64,000 bases of DNA from Ralstonia sp. 25mfcol4.1 (GCF_900104095.1 NZ_FNJO01000001.1:62001-126000); one strand, 5' to 3'. Shown: positions 39,031-47,189, counted from the stretch's first letter. Notes: generated by a model from the sequence alone, not told the origin. Made by a program: numbers and translations.

Positions 39031-40749
39031 ATGACGTACACGTCGCGCATCCTTGCGCATTCGAAGTCTGCATCCGCAGCAATACTCGCTGCCGCGACGC
39101 TCGGCGCCTGCGGTGGCGGCGACGGCGAACAGTCGGCGCCACCCACGACAGTCGCCGCACCCGCTCCCGCTCCCGCTCCCGCACCCGCTCCCGCTCCCGA
39201 AACATCGCCGCCCGCGCCACTGCCGGACCCGCCCAGCACCGTGTCGCCGGCCTGCAGCGATTGCGGCGCCGTCACCGCGAACACCTATGCCGGGAATGGC
39301 GTGGGGGTGTGGCAAGCCATCAACGCCTCGGCCACGACGGCCAGGATTCCGGTCCGGATCGACGGCCTGAGCGGGCAGGACGTCACGCTGGTCTTCACCA
39401 ACCAGACCGCCCTGCCGAAAGTCATGCCAACGATTTCTCTGACGACGTCGCAGGCGTCCCCGGTCGCGGCGAACGCACTGCGATGGAAGGAAGATGGCGA
39501 GCCGGCCGTCAGGCAACGCATTGCGGACTTCAATCGCGAAGGCTGGGTGGCACTTGCCGGCAAGCGCGGCAACATACCGGGCTTCTCGGCACGGCAGAAC
39601 CAGGGCGCTACGGCCCTGAACACCACCAGAAGCTGGTACCACGTCGACAATATCGCGCGTTCGGCCACGCTGGTGCTCCAGCGCGCCGCCAGCGACGGCA
39701 CTATGGTCAATTTTTGGGTGGAGGAATCGGAAAATACCGAAGACCGGGTGAGCCCCGAAATCGTGGCGCTGCTTGCGGACAGCTTCACGCCCGCCGGCGG
39801 GCTCTATGACACGCTTACCTCGATCGGTGGCCCACTTTGGGGGCCGCACGACTATTCGGAGTTGATTCCCGCCACCGGACAGCCCATTGACATCGTGATC
39901 CTGAATTTCGACAACGATGGGCGGCCGACCGGCTTGCTTGGATACTTCTTTGCGCGAAACGCCTTGAAACGGCACCCCGTAACCAATCCGTACAGCAACG
40001 AATCGGTGTCGCTGTATATGGACGCCGAGGCGCTCTATCTTGGCGGCGCCGAGGCGCTGACGGAAATGGTCTCCACGATGATCCATGAAGCGATGCACCT
40101 GCAGAGCTTCTACCGCCGAGGCGTGGCCAAGGGCCCCTCCTACATATTTGAACGGTGGCTGGAGGAAGCTTCAGCCATGATGCTGGAGGATCTGGTCAGC
40201 CATTCCGTCAGCCCGGACTACAACACGATCCGCGACATGCGCTTTCCGGACTACGTCGGCTTCCCGGCCGGTTCCTACAACTGCAGCCTGATCGATTTCA
40301 GGCCTGCATCGGTGTCTTGCAACAGCTACGCCGTCTCCGGATCGCTCGGCGGATTTCTGACCCGGCACCTCGGACTCGACTTTTACAAGAACCTGCTGAC
40401 CGATTTCAGCAGCACCAACTCGGTCCAGGTTCTTGATTCGGCCATCCGCTCGGTCAAGGACACTTCCGGTTTCGGCGAACAGCTACGCGCGTTTGCCGCG
40501 ACTGCGGGCGCGCTGATGAAAATGCCGAGCCCTGCCGGCTTTGGCTTCCCGGAACGGGTGGACGGTGGCTTCACGTTGCCGCCGATCAATCCCCAGGACT
40601 TCCTGCCGATTCGAACGCTGACGCAGTCCGTCCCGCTTCTGCTGCAGCCCTACGGCAGCCTGCCGATCGTTCGCAGCGCCGTGACCGGGACGTACAGCGA
40701 GACAGTCGAGGTCCCGCCGGGCACATCGCTGTCTGTCGTGGTCCAATAA
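39031..40749 (+). CDS. M30 (hyicolysin-like) zinc metallopeptidase lipoprotein
   Basis: Predicted exported lipoprotein of 572 residues. A signal peptide ends in lipobox LGAC with Cys27, then a Gly/Ser stretch and an Ala-Pro repeat linker (about 43–57) that would span away from the membrane. The zinc site is HEAMH at 352–356 (IHEAMHLQSFY), with WLEEASAMMLEDL some 22 residues later offering the third, glutamate ligand. This resembles the M30 hyicolysin group; the call rests on motif and overall layout. Substrate unknown. A small lipoprotein gene follows 46 bp downstream. Third-position GC appears lower than in flanking genes, which may reflect transfer. Start at ATG 39031 has GAGGGG upstream. 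Confidence 0.78.
   Translation: MTYTSRILAHSKSASAAILAAATLGACGGGDGEQSAPPTTVAAPAPAPAPAPAPAPETSPPAPLPDPPSTVSPACSDCGAVTANTYAGNGVGVWQAINASATTARIPVRIDGLSGQDVTLVFTNQTALPKVMPTISLTTSQASPVAANALRWKEDGEPAVRQRIADFNREGWVALAGKRGNIPGFSARQNQGATALNTTRSWYHVDNIARSATLVLQRAASDGTMVNFWVEESENTEDRVSPEIVALLADSFTPAGGLYDTLTSIGGPLWGPHDYSELIPATGQPIDIVILNFDNDGRPTGLLGYFFARNALKRHPVTNPYSNESVSLYMDAEALYLGGAEALTEMVSTMIHEAMHLQSFYRRGVAKGPSYIFERWLEEASAMMLEDLVSHSVSPDYNTIRDMRFPDYVGFPAGSYNCSLIDFRPASVSCNSYAVSGSLGGFLTRHLGLDFYKNLLTDFSSTNSVQVLDSAIRSVKDTSGFGEQLRAFAATAGALMKMPSPAGFGFPERVDGGFTLPPINPQDFLPIRTLTQSVPLLLQPYGSLPIVRSAVTGTYSETVEVPPGTSLSVVVQ
39157..39199 (+). repeat. Hexamer repeat encoding the Ala-Pro linker
   Basis: Six to seven copies of a CCCGCT-type hexamer encode alternating Ala and Pro in the M30 lipoprotein linker. 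Copy-number change would keep the frame. Confidence 0.8.
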
Positions 40750-40756
40750 GGCTTTG

Positions 40757-40778
40757 GCGGGGTGCGCCGTCACCCCGC
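40757..40778 (+). repeat. Hairpin between the M30 peptidase and the small lipoprotein
   Basis: Perfect 8-bp arms GCGGGGTG / CACCCCGC with a 6-base loop start eight bases after the stop of the peptidase gene; no T-run follows, so read-through is expected. Confidence 0.6.
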
Positions 40779-40795
40779 ACTTCCGGAGACCGGGC

Positions 40796-41116
40796 GTGAA
40801 AGCATGTTTCGGCGCAATCCTCGTCGCAATACTCGCTGCACTTGCCATCACGGCATGTGCCACCGACCCGCCCGTCGAGCCGCCGCAGACGCTGGTGGGA
40901 GAGATTCAGATCCGGGGTAACGACCCCTTCCCGACAATCATGCTGGAAACAGACACGTTCGACTTCTGGGAACTGCGCGGCATGACGGTCCGTCAGGCCC
41001 GCGCGCTGGCAGGCAAACGGGTATCGGCACGCGGCCAGATCCTGGTCCCGCCGGGGCCCGACGTATGGCTGCCCGCGTTCCGGGTGGATGAGGCGCCCGA
41101 GCCAGTCAGTCCGTAA
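40796..41116 (+). CDS. Small lipoprotein downstream of the M30 peptidase
   Basis: 106 residues from GTG 40796, which has GGAGA eight bases upstream; the frame extends farther up but without a start that fits. A signal peptide ends in the lipobox ITAC. The mature part (LVGEIQIRGNDPFPTIMLET, then VSARGQILVPPG) reads like a small beta-barrel of OB type, judged only by alternating hydrophobic pattern. I do not recognise a named family. Its place behind the peptidase lipoprotein suggests a shared location or partner role, by inference. Confidence 0.7.
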   Translation: MKACFGAILVAILAALAITACATDPPVEPPQTLVGEIQIRGNDPFPTIMLETDTFDFWELRGMTVRQARALAGKRVSARGQILVPPGPDVWLPAFRVDEAPEPVSP

Positions 41117-41139
41117 GCGATTCTGAGGTTTCCGATTGA

Positions 41140-41166
41140 AAAAGGGAGGCCCGACCGGGCCTCCCT
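41140..41166 (-). terminator. Terminator of the ntrC operon
   Basis: A perfect 10-bp stem GGGAGGCCCG / CGGGCCTCCC (41144–41153, 41156–41165) is followed by TTTTTC on the minus strand. It also faces the end of the small lipoprotein gene but lacks a T-run in that direction. Confidence 0.85.
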
Positions 41167-41195
41167 CCACGTTTGCGCGGCACTGCGACCGGACT

Positions 41196-42758
41196 TCAGT
41201 CGAATCCCAGTTCCTGGAGCTTCCGCGTAATCGTATTCCGGCCAATTCCAAGCCGGGTCGCCGCTTCCACGCGGCGGCCGCGCGTGACGCCGAGCGCAGC
41301 CTCCAGCACGGCCTTCTCGAACCGGCGCGTCAGCGCGTCCATGACTTCCGGCTGGCCTGCCTCCAGCATCGACTTCGCCTCGCCGGCCAGAAGACTTTCC
41401 CAGCTCTGCGTGACAGCCGGCGCGGCATACGCGGGCGCCATGGCCGAAGATGTCGCCACCATCGGCGGACGCGTCGCCACCAGGGTGTCGCCATCCCCGC
41501 CCGGCGCGCCCATGCCGTAATCGGACGTTTCTACTGCCTCGTAGTCGCCGGCAGGTCGCATGTCGGCGGCCGGCGGACGCGACGCCGACAGGCTTTCGCC
41601 GTGCCCCGCATCGATCATCTCGCGCGGAAGATCCTTGACCTCGATGGTCTGCGCCGGCGCCATCACGGTCAGCCAGTTGCACAGGTTCTCAAGCTGGCGC
41701 ACGTTGCCCGGGAACGGCAGCGTGCTGACGTAGGTCAACGCCTCGTCCGACATGCGCTTGGGCTCGACGCCCAGTTCCTTGGCGCTCTTCTGCAGGAAAT
41801 GGCGCGCCAGCAGCGTGATATCCTCGGGCCGCTCGCGCAGCGGCGGCAGGCGCAGCCGGATCACGTTCAACCGGTGGAACAAGTCCTCGCGGAACAGCCC
41901 TTCCTTGACCCGCGTTTCCAGGTTCTGGTGAGTGGCGGCGATCACCCGCACATTGGCGCGCAGCGGATTGTGGCCGCCCACCCGATAGAAATTGCCGTCC
42001 GACAGCACGCGCAGCAGCCGCGTCTGCAGATCGAATGGCATATCGCCGATTTCATCGAGGAACAGCGTACCGCCCTCGGCCTGCTCGAAGCGCCCGCGCC
42101 GCATGGTCTGCGCGCCCGTGAACGCACCGCGCTCATGGCCGAACAGTTCCGATTCCAGCAGATCCTTCGGGATCGCCGCCGTGTTGAGCGCGATAAACGG
42201 GCCGTTGGCGCGCGGGCTGTGCTTGTGCAACGCACGCGCCACCAGTTCCTTCCCGGTACCGGACTCGCCGGTAATCATCACGGTCACGTTCGACTGCGAC
42301 AGCCGGCCGATGGCGCGGAACACGTCCTGCATGGCCGGCGCCTGGCCCAGGATCTCGGGTGCATCGACTAGCCGATCGTCCATTTCCTCCTCGCGCAGGC
42401 TTTCCTCCAGCGCGCGGCGGATCAGTTCGACAGCCTTGTCGACATCGAACGGCTTGGCCAGGTATTCGAACGCACCGCCCTGGAAGGCGGCCACGGCGCT
42501 GTCCAGGTCCGAATACGCGGTCATCACGATGACCGGCAGCCCGGGGTGGCGCGCCTTGATGGCCTGCAGCAGGTCCAGCCCCGATCCGCCAGGCATGCGG
42601 ATATCGGAAATCAGGACTTGCGGCTCGTCCTCTTCCAACGCCGCGAGCACGTCGCGCACATTGGTAAAACTGCGAGAGAGCAGGCTTTCACGGGCAAGGG
42701 CCTTTTCCAGGACCCAGCGGATTGATTGATCGTCGTCGACTATCCAGATCGGCTTCAT
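41196..42758 (-). CDS. ntrC: Nitrogen regulator NtrC (NR(I))
   Basis: Response regulator and sigma-54 activator for nitrogen limitation; 520 residues from ATG 42758 (MKPIWIVDDD). Receiver domain with phospho-acceptor Asp52, AAA+ domain with GESGTGKELVARALH and the sigma-54 contact loop GAFTGA, Walker B GGTLFLDEIGDMP, a variable linker, and a Fis-like helix-turn-helix at the end (VEAATRLGIGRNTITRKLQEL). It follows ntrB by 88 bp. Likely targets include the glnA promoter, where NtrC-type sites are visible. Confidence 0.97.
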   Translation of the reverse strand: MKPIWIVDDDQSIRWVLEKALARESLLSRSFTNVRDVLAALEEDEPQVLISDIRMPGGSGLDLLQAIKARHPGLPVIVMTAYSDLDSAVAAFQGGAFEYLAKPFDVDKAVELIRRALEESLREEEMDDRLVDAPEILGQAPAMQDVFRAIGRLSQSNVTVMITGESGTGKELVARALHKHSPRANGPFIALNTAAIPKDLLESELFGHERGAFTGAQTMRRGRFEQAEGGTLFLDEIGDMPFDLQTRLLRVLSDGNFYRVGGHNPLRANVRVIAATHQNLETRVKEGLFREDLFHRLNVIRLRLPPLRERPEDITLLARHFLQKSAKELGVEPKRMSDEALTYVSTLPFPGNVRQLENLCNWLTVMAPAQTIEVKDLPREMIDAGHGESLSASRPPAADMRPAGDYEAVETSDYGMGAPGGDGDTLVATRPPMVATSSAMAPAYAAPAVTQSWESLLAGEAKSMLEAGQPEVMDALTRRFEKAVLEAALGVTRGRRVEAATRLGIGRNTITRKLQELGFD

Positions 42759-42846
42759 GTGCGTCGCTTGTCTGCTCGGTGTCATGTGGTCTCCCGTATG
42801 ACCCGCTGGATCGCCGCGTCGAACGCGTCGATGTCTGGATCGACGG

Positions 42847-44028
42847 TCAGTGCAGCGGCAGCAGGATACGGAAGTCGGTACAGCCCGGCCGGCTCTCGCA
42901 TTCGATCAAGCCCTCGTGCTGCTGCACGAAGGTTTGAGCGAGTGTGAGACCGAGACCGCTACCGCCATCCCTCCCCGACACCAGCGGATAGAAGATGCGT
43001 TCGCGAATGTCCTCGGGGATGCCCGGGCCGTTGTCTATCACATGCAAGTCCAATGCCAGCTTGTACAAACGCTTGGCAATCGTGACCTGGCGGGCCACCC
43101 GGGTCCGCAGGACGATCTGCGCGTCGCCCCGGGCGACGCGCTCGTGCAGCGCCTGCGCCGCGTTGTGGACGATGTTCAGCACGGCCTGGATCAGCTGTTC
43201 CATGTCGCCGCGCAGTTCCGGCAGGCTGGCATCGTAGTCGCGCACGATATCGAGCCCGTTCGGGAATTCGGCCAGCACCACCGAGCGCACCCGCTCCAGC
43301 ACCTCGTGGATATTGAGTTCGGAGACGATGTGCGGGTGCCGATGCGGCTCCAGCAGGCGGTCCACCAGCGTCTGCAGGCGGTCCGACTCCTTGATGATGA
43401 CCTGCGTGTACTCGCGCAGCGCACGCTCGGGCAGTTCGAATTCCAGCAGTTGCGCCGCCCCGCGGATACCGCCCAGCGGGTTCTTGATCTCGTGCGCCAG
43501 ATTGCGGATCAGTTCCTTGTTGGCCGATGTCAGGTCGATCAGGCGTTCCTCGCGGTCGCTGCGCACCTTCTGCTCGTTGAGCAGGATCTCGACCAGCACC
43601 GTACTCGAATTGCCCTCGATGCCGCCCACCACCACGTGGGCGTGCAGCGGTTCCTGCAGCGGCGGGCGCAGCACCAGGTCCTGGCGGCGCACATCCACCT
43701 GCCGCGCCATGACGGAGTCGATCATCGTATCGAGCTCTTCCGACGCGCCGAACAGGTCGGGCAGCGTCAGCTCCACCATGGCCTTGCGCGACATGGCAAA
43801 GCTGGCCTCGGCGGCCGGATTGGCGTAGACCACCCGCAGCCCCGGCTGGCGCACCAGCAGCACCGGGTTGGCCACCACGTCCAGTCCGGGATGCAATGCG
43901 AAATCGCCCAATGGCAGGATATCGGCATCACGCACTTCCGTAGCCTCGGATTCGGCCGCATCCGGCTTGCGGTCGGCCCCGGTAACCTTGCGCGAAACTC
44001 CGCGAATCAGGCGACGCATCGGTTTCAA
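42847..44028 (-). CDS. ntrB: Nitrogen sensor kinase/phosphatase NtrB (NR(II))
   Basis: Histidine kinase and phosphatase that controls NtrC under PII; 393 residues, no membrane helix, so cytoplasmic. A PAS domain (about 48–155) is followed by the phosphorylation box NLAHEIKNPLGGIRGAAQLL with His179, then N-box and G-boxes (NAAQALHERV, DNGPGIPEDIRERIF, GGSGLGLTLAQTFVQQHEG). The N-terminal ~45 residues are an extra charged stretch. Its ATG overlaps the stop of the DUF4124 gene by four bases. Confidence 0.96.
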   Translation of the reverse strand: MKPMRRLIRGVSRKVTGADRKPDAAESEATEVRDADILPLGDFALHPGLDVVANPVLLVRQPGLRVVYANPAAEASFAMSRKAMVELTLPDLFGASEELDTMIDSVMARQVDVRRQDLVLRPPLQEPLHAHVVVGGIEGNSSTVLVEILLNEQKVRSDREERLIDLTSANKELIRNLAHEIKNPLGGIRGAAQLLEFELPERALREYTQVIIKESDRLQTLVDRLLEPHRHPHIVSELNIHEVLERVRSVVLAEFPNGLDIVRDYDASLPELRGDMEQLIQAVLNIVHNAAQALHERVARGDAQIVLRTRVARQVTIAKRLYKLALDLHVIDNGPGIPEDIRERIFYPLVSGRDGGSGLGLTLAQTFVQQHEGLIECESRPGCTDFRILLPLH

Positions 44029-44609
44029 TCCTTCAGATTCGACAGTTCCCGCCGAAGCGAGGCCACATTGGCCTCACTGCGAGCAACGTCATCGCGCAGC
44101 CTTGCCGTGCGATCCAGATACTTTTGATAATTGCGCTCGCCGCCCTGGCGCTCCGGCTCACCGTTGTTGTACTCGGCGCGCAGCCCGGCCAGCCTGGCTT
44201 CCTCGGACTGCAGTTCCTGCTCCAGCACCGTGCGGCGCTCGTTGTCGCGGGTCTTCTGCGTGGCACTGTCCACGCGCGGGAATGCCGCCGGCGACGTGGC
44301 GGCCGGCTTGGCGGCCGCCGTGGCGCCACCGCCGCCGGTCCGCGTGCCGGGCACCGTCATCACGTCGGGCAGGTTGAGCTTCTTGCAGTCCTTGCCGCCG
44401 CCGCTGCCGTTGCGGTACTCGGGCACGCCGTTGGGGCCCTTGCACATGTACACGTCCGACGACTGCGCGGCGGCCGGCGCCGCCCAGACGGCCAGCGCCA
44501 CGGCGGCCATCGTCACCAGAATGGGGAAACCCACACGCATTTGGTGCGGCAGCGCGCCGCCGGCCATGCGGAAAACCTTGTTCGAAATGGCGTTCATGAA
44601 CATCGACAT
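44025..44609 (-). CDS. DUF4124-domain protein between glnA and ntrB
   Basis: Predicted exported protein of 194 residues from ATG 44609. A hydrophobic signal (VGFPILVTMAAVALAVWAAP) is cut near AAAQ, then a DUF4124-type module (SSDVYMCKGPNGVPEYRNGSGGGKDCKKLNL) with two cysteines, a low-complexity linker and a C-terminal charged coiled coil (about 125–194). Function unknown. It is translationally coupled to ntrB by an ATGA overlap. ATG 44540 would give a shorter signal peptide; the upstream start is preferred because a predicted promoter start lies about 16 bases before it. Confidence 0.85.
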   Translation of the reverse strand: MSMFMNAISNKVFRMAGGALPHQMRVGFPILVTMAAVALAVWAAPAAAQSSDVYMCKGPNGVPEYRNGSGGGKDCKKLNLPDVMTVPGTRTGGGGATAAAKPAATSPAAFPRVDSATQKTRDNERRTVLEQELQSEEARLAGLRAEYNNGEPERQGGERNYQKYLDRTARLRDDVARSEANVASLRRELSNLKD

Positions 44610-44631
44610 GAAGGTTGGGAAAAGGAGCCCC

Positions 44632-44661
44632 ATTCTAGCGAGCAACGTCGCCGCAAAACAA
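44632..44661 (-). promoter_or_regulatory. Internal promoter for DUF4124-ntrBC
   Basis: TTGTTT (44661–44656) and TAGAAT (44637–44632) with an 18-bp spacer on the minus strand, directly after the glnA terminator. Predicted start near 44625. This resembles the separate glnL promoter of enteric glnALG. Confidence 0.55.
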
Positions 44662-44686
44662 AAAGGGACAGCCGAAGCCGCCCCTT
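44653..44686 (-). terminator. Terminator/attenuator after glnA
   Basis: On the minus strand a 9-bp stem AGGGGCGGC / GCTGTCCCT (two G·T pairs) with a TTCG tetraloop is followed by TTTTTGTTTT. It separates the abundant glnA message from ntrBC. A perfect NtrC half-site TGCACCA lies just ahead (44695–44689). Confidence 0.85.
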
Positions 44687-44734
44687 CCTGGTGCAAGTGT
44701 TGCCCGGTCACAACCTGGCAACCCACTTATCGCT

Positions 44735-46150
44735 TTACAGCGAGTAGTACATGTCGAACTCGATCGGGTGGGTCGTCATGCGGAAACGCGTGACTTCTTC
44801 CATCTTGAGTTCGATGTACGCATCGATCATCGAGTTCGAGAACACACCGCCGCGGGTCAGGAACTCACGGTCGTTGTCCAGGTACTCCAGCGACTGGTCG
44901 AGGCTCGAGCAGACGGTCGGGATCTTTGCGTCTTCTTCCGGCGGCAGGTCGTACAGGTTCTTGTCGGCAGCTTCGCCCGGGTGGATCTTGTTCATCACGC
45001 CGTCCAGGCCGGCCATCAGCAGTGCCGAGAAGCCCAGGTACGGGTTCATCAGCGGATCCGGGAAACGCGTTTCGATACGGCGGCCCTTCGGGTTCGCAAC
45101 GTACGGAATACGGATCGAGGCCGAACGGTTGCGGGCCGAGTAGGCCAGCTTCACCGGGGCTTCGAAGCCCGGCACCAGGCGCTTGTACGAGTTCGTGCCC
45201 GGGTTCGTGATGGCGTTCAGCGCGCGAGCGTGCTTGATGATGCCGCCGATGTAGTACAGCGCGAATTCCGACAGGCCGGCGTAGCCGTTGCCCGCGAACA
45301 GGTTCTGGCCGTCCTTCCAAACGGACTGGTGAACGTGCATGCCCGAACCGTTGTCGCCCACGACCGGCTTCGGCATGAACGTGGCGGTCTTGCCATAGGT
45401 GTGCGCGACGTTCTGGATCACGTACTTCTGCAGCTGCGTCCAGTCGGCGCGCTGCACCAGCGTGCTGAACTTGGTGCCGATTTCGTTCTGGCCCTGGCCA
45501 GCCACTTCGTGGTGATGCACTTCAACCGGAATGCCCAGCGATTCCAGAATCAGGCACATTTCCGAACGCATGTCCTGGAACGTGTCGATCGGGGCAACCG
45601 GGAAGTAGCCGCCCTTCTTGCCCGGACGGTGACCGCTGTTGCCGTGCTCGAATTCCTTGCCCGACGACCACGGTGCTTCTTCCGACTGGATCTTCACCGA
45701 GCAGCCCTGCATGTCGATGTTCCAGGTCACGCCGTCGAAAATGAAGAACTCGGGTTCCGGACCGAAGAAGGCCGTGTCGCCCAGGCCGGTGCTCTTCAGG
45801 TAGGCCTCGGCGCGCTTGGCGATCGAGCGCGGGTCGCGGTCGTAGCCCTTGCCGTCCGACGGTTCGATCACGTCGCAGGTCAGGACCAGAGTCGGTTCTT
45901 CATAGAACGGGTCGATGTAGGCGGTACCCGAATCCGGCATCAGCAGCATGTCCGAGGCTTCGATACCCTTCCAGCCTGCGATGGACGAACCGTCAAAGGC
46001 GTGGCCGCTTTCGAACTTGTCCTCGTCGAAGTGCGACGTCGGCACCGACACGTGCTGTTCCTTGCCCTTGGTATCCGTGAAGCGGAAATCGACGAACTTG
46101 ACGTCGTTTTCCTTCACGAGCTTCATCACATCTGCAACGCTCTGCGCCAT
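44735..46150 (-). CDS. glnA: Glutamine synthetase, type I
   Basis: Makes glutamine from glutamate, ammonia and ATP; dodecameric cytoplasmic enzyme. 471 residues from ATG 46150, which has AGGAGA upstream; the longer frame runs into the promoter region. Motifs include [17 protein letters not shown], the ATP-site [39 protein letters not shown] and the adenylylation site NLYDLPPEE with Tyr400, so activity is expected to be controlled by GlnE adenylylation. Expression is inferred to depend on sigma-54 and NtrC. Confidence 0.98.
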   Translation of the reverse strand: MAQSVADVMKLVKENDVKFVDFRFTDTKGKEQHVSVPTSHFDEDKFESGHAFDGSSIAGWKGIEASDMLLMPDSGTAYIDPFYEEPTLVLTCDVIEPSDGKGYDRDPRSIAKRAEAYLKSTGLGDTAFFGPEPEFFIFDGVTWNIDMQGCSVKIQSEEAPWSSGKEFEHGNSGHRPGKKGGYFPVAPIDTFQDMRSEMCLILESLGIPVEVHHHEVAGQGQNEIGTKFSTLVQRADWTQLQKYVIQNVAHTYGKTATFMPKPVVGDNGSGMHVHQSVWKDGQNLFAGNGYAGLSEFALYYIGGIIKHARALNAITNPGTNSYKRLVPGFEAPVKLAYSARNRSASIRIPYVANPKGRRIETRFPDPLMNPYLGFSALLMAGLDGVMNKIHPGEAADKNLYDLPPEEDAKIPTVCSSLDQSLEYLDNDREFLTRGGVFSNSMIDAYIELKMEEVTRFRMTTHPIEFDMYYSL

Positions 46151-46250
46151 GCCTATCTCCTGGAAATTCGAGGCTGTGTCTGAGAAAGCCATTGTTGGTG
46201 CGACCTCCGGACCTGCCGATCTGGCCGCCCCAAAAGGGACGAGGGATGTT

Positions 46251-46266
46251 AGCAGAAAGCGTGCCA
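46251..46266 (-). promoter_or_regulatory. Sigma-54 promoter of glnA
   Basis: Minus strand TGGCACGCTTTCTGCT matches TGGCACnnnnnTTGCW with one mismatch; the GG/GC spacing is correct. Predicted start near 46240, leader about 90 bases. Confidence 0.8.
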
Positions 46267-46430
46267 ACGCCCGCCCCCTACGGGGCGCCAATCGCACAGA
46301 CTTCCCGAAAAACGTGCATCTGCCTGCCAGACCGCACCGCGACGGGGGATGCGGATTGCATGCAATCCTGGCCGTCGGCCTGAGCCTGCCACGCTTTGCC
46401 GCCGCGGACCGGTTGACCTGACACCCATGA

Positions 46431-46447
46431 AACACCATTCTGGTGCA
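46431..46447 (-). promoter_or_regulatory. NtrC binding site 1 upstream of glnA
   Basis: Minus strand TGCACCAGAATGGTGTT matches the NtrC palindrome TGCACCAnnnTGGTGCA with a single half-site deviation. It is about 200 bp upstream of the sigma-54 promoter, a normal enhancer position. Confidence 0.8.
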
Positions 46448-46461
46448 TCATTCAAGCTGCG

Positions 46462-46517
46462 GCACCGTTCCAGTGCTGGACGGGGTGAAACGCACCGATT
46501 TGGCACCAAAACAGCGC
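46462..46517 (-). promoter_or_regulatory. Further NtrC-like sites upstream of glnA
   Basis: GCACCGTTCCAGTGC (46462–46476) keeps both GCAC/GTGC ends with the 7-base centre of an NtrC site. GCACCAAAACAGCGC (46503–46517) is a weaker copy with one end base changed. Two or more sites favour NtrC oligomer assembly. Confidence 0.55.
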
Positions 46518-46558
46518 ATCAGGCCTGCCACCATTTTTCGGGCCGCTCGCAACGGCCG

Positions 46559-46575
46559 GGCGCTAGAATAGCGCC
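46559..46575 (+). promoter_or_regulatory. Inverted repeat over the −10 of the rhodanese gene
   Basis: GGCGCTA-GAA-TAGCGCC is a perfect 7-bp inverted repeat with a 3-base centre. It encloses TAGAAT (46564–46569). The overlap could be an operator; the −35 region is not convincing. The predicted leader to ATG 46682 is about 105 bases. Confidence 0.5.
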
Positions 46576-46681
46576 GATTCGGGCTGACTCCCAGTAAAGA
46601 TTGGGCTTTCTTGCGATCGCAACTGCGAGCCATCCGATCGCGCCCGTTTTGATCGCTTTCTTATTGACTCCGTCACACAGA

Positions 46682-47146
46682 ATGACTACCCGAGACACCC
46701 TCCTCCAGGCCGCCCACGCCCGTCAGCAACAGGGCCAGCTCGCCTACTACGGCGCCCTTTCCCCGCAGGAAGCCTACGCACTGCTGCAGGCCGACCCGAA
46801 GGCCGTGCTGGTCGATGTGCGCACCCAGGCCGAGCTGGACTGGGTGGGCGGCGTGGCGCTGCCCGACGAGCAGTTCGCGCATATCGAATGGTCAACCTAC
46901 CCGGGCGGCACCCAGAACCCGAATTTCGTGGCCGAACTGAAGGCTCGCGTGCCGCAGGACGCCCCGGTGCTGTTCCTGTGCCGCAGCGCAGCCCGCTCGA
47001 AGCATGCGGCGCGCGTGGCTACCGAGGCTGGCTACACGCTGGCCATGGATGTGCTGGAAGGCTTCGAGGGCGCGCGCGACGACGAACACCACCGCAAGAC
47101 CGTGGAAGGCTGGTGTTTCCGTGGCCTGCCGTGGCACGGCGCCTGA
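46682..47146 (+). CDS. Rhodanese-domain protein
   Basis: Single-domain rhodanese of 154 residues. The helix QEAYALLQADPKAVLVDVRTQAEL and the active-site loop LCRSAARSKHAA with catalytic Cys100 are clear; it ends GWCFRGLPW, a conserved end of this subgroup. No signal peptide, so cytoplasmic. Rhodaneses move sulfane sulfur; the acceptor is unknown. ATG 46682 is used because upstream codons lack conservation features. Monocistronic, ended by the terminator at 47190–47225. Confidence 0.88.
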   Translation: MTTRDTLLQAAHARQQQGQLAYYGALSPQEAYALLQADPKAVLVDVRTQAELDWVGGVALPDEQFAHIEWSTYPGGTQNPNFVAELKARVPQDAPVLFLCRSAARSKHAARVATEAGYTLAMDVLEGFEGARDDEHHRKTVEGWCFRGLPWHGA

Positions 47147-47189
47147 GTACGGCGACGCCGTCAAACCCCACGCGGACCACGCGGCAAAC

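Larger units (their letters stand above)
46151..46681. other. glnA–rhodanese divergent control region
   Basis: This 531-bp spacer holds no gene I can support. It contains the glnA sigma-54 promoter, the NtrC-like sites and, on the right, a perfect inverted repeat around a −10 element for the rhodanese gene. Confidence 0.7.

Noticed and set aside
44540-44726. Longer and shorter starts for the DUF4124 protein
   Set aside because: The longest form runs through the glnA terminator; the ATG at 44540 is possible but 44609 agrees better with the predicted internal promoter start.
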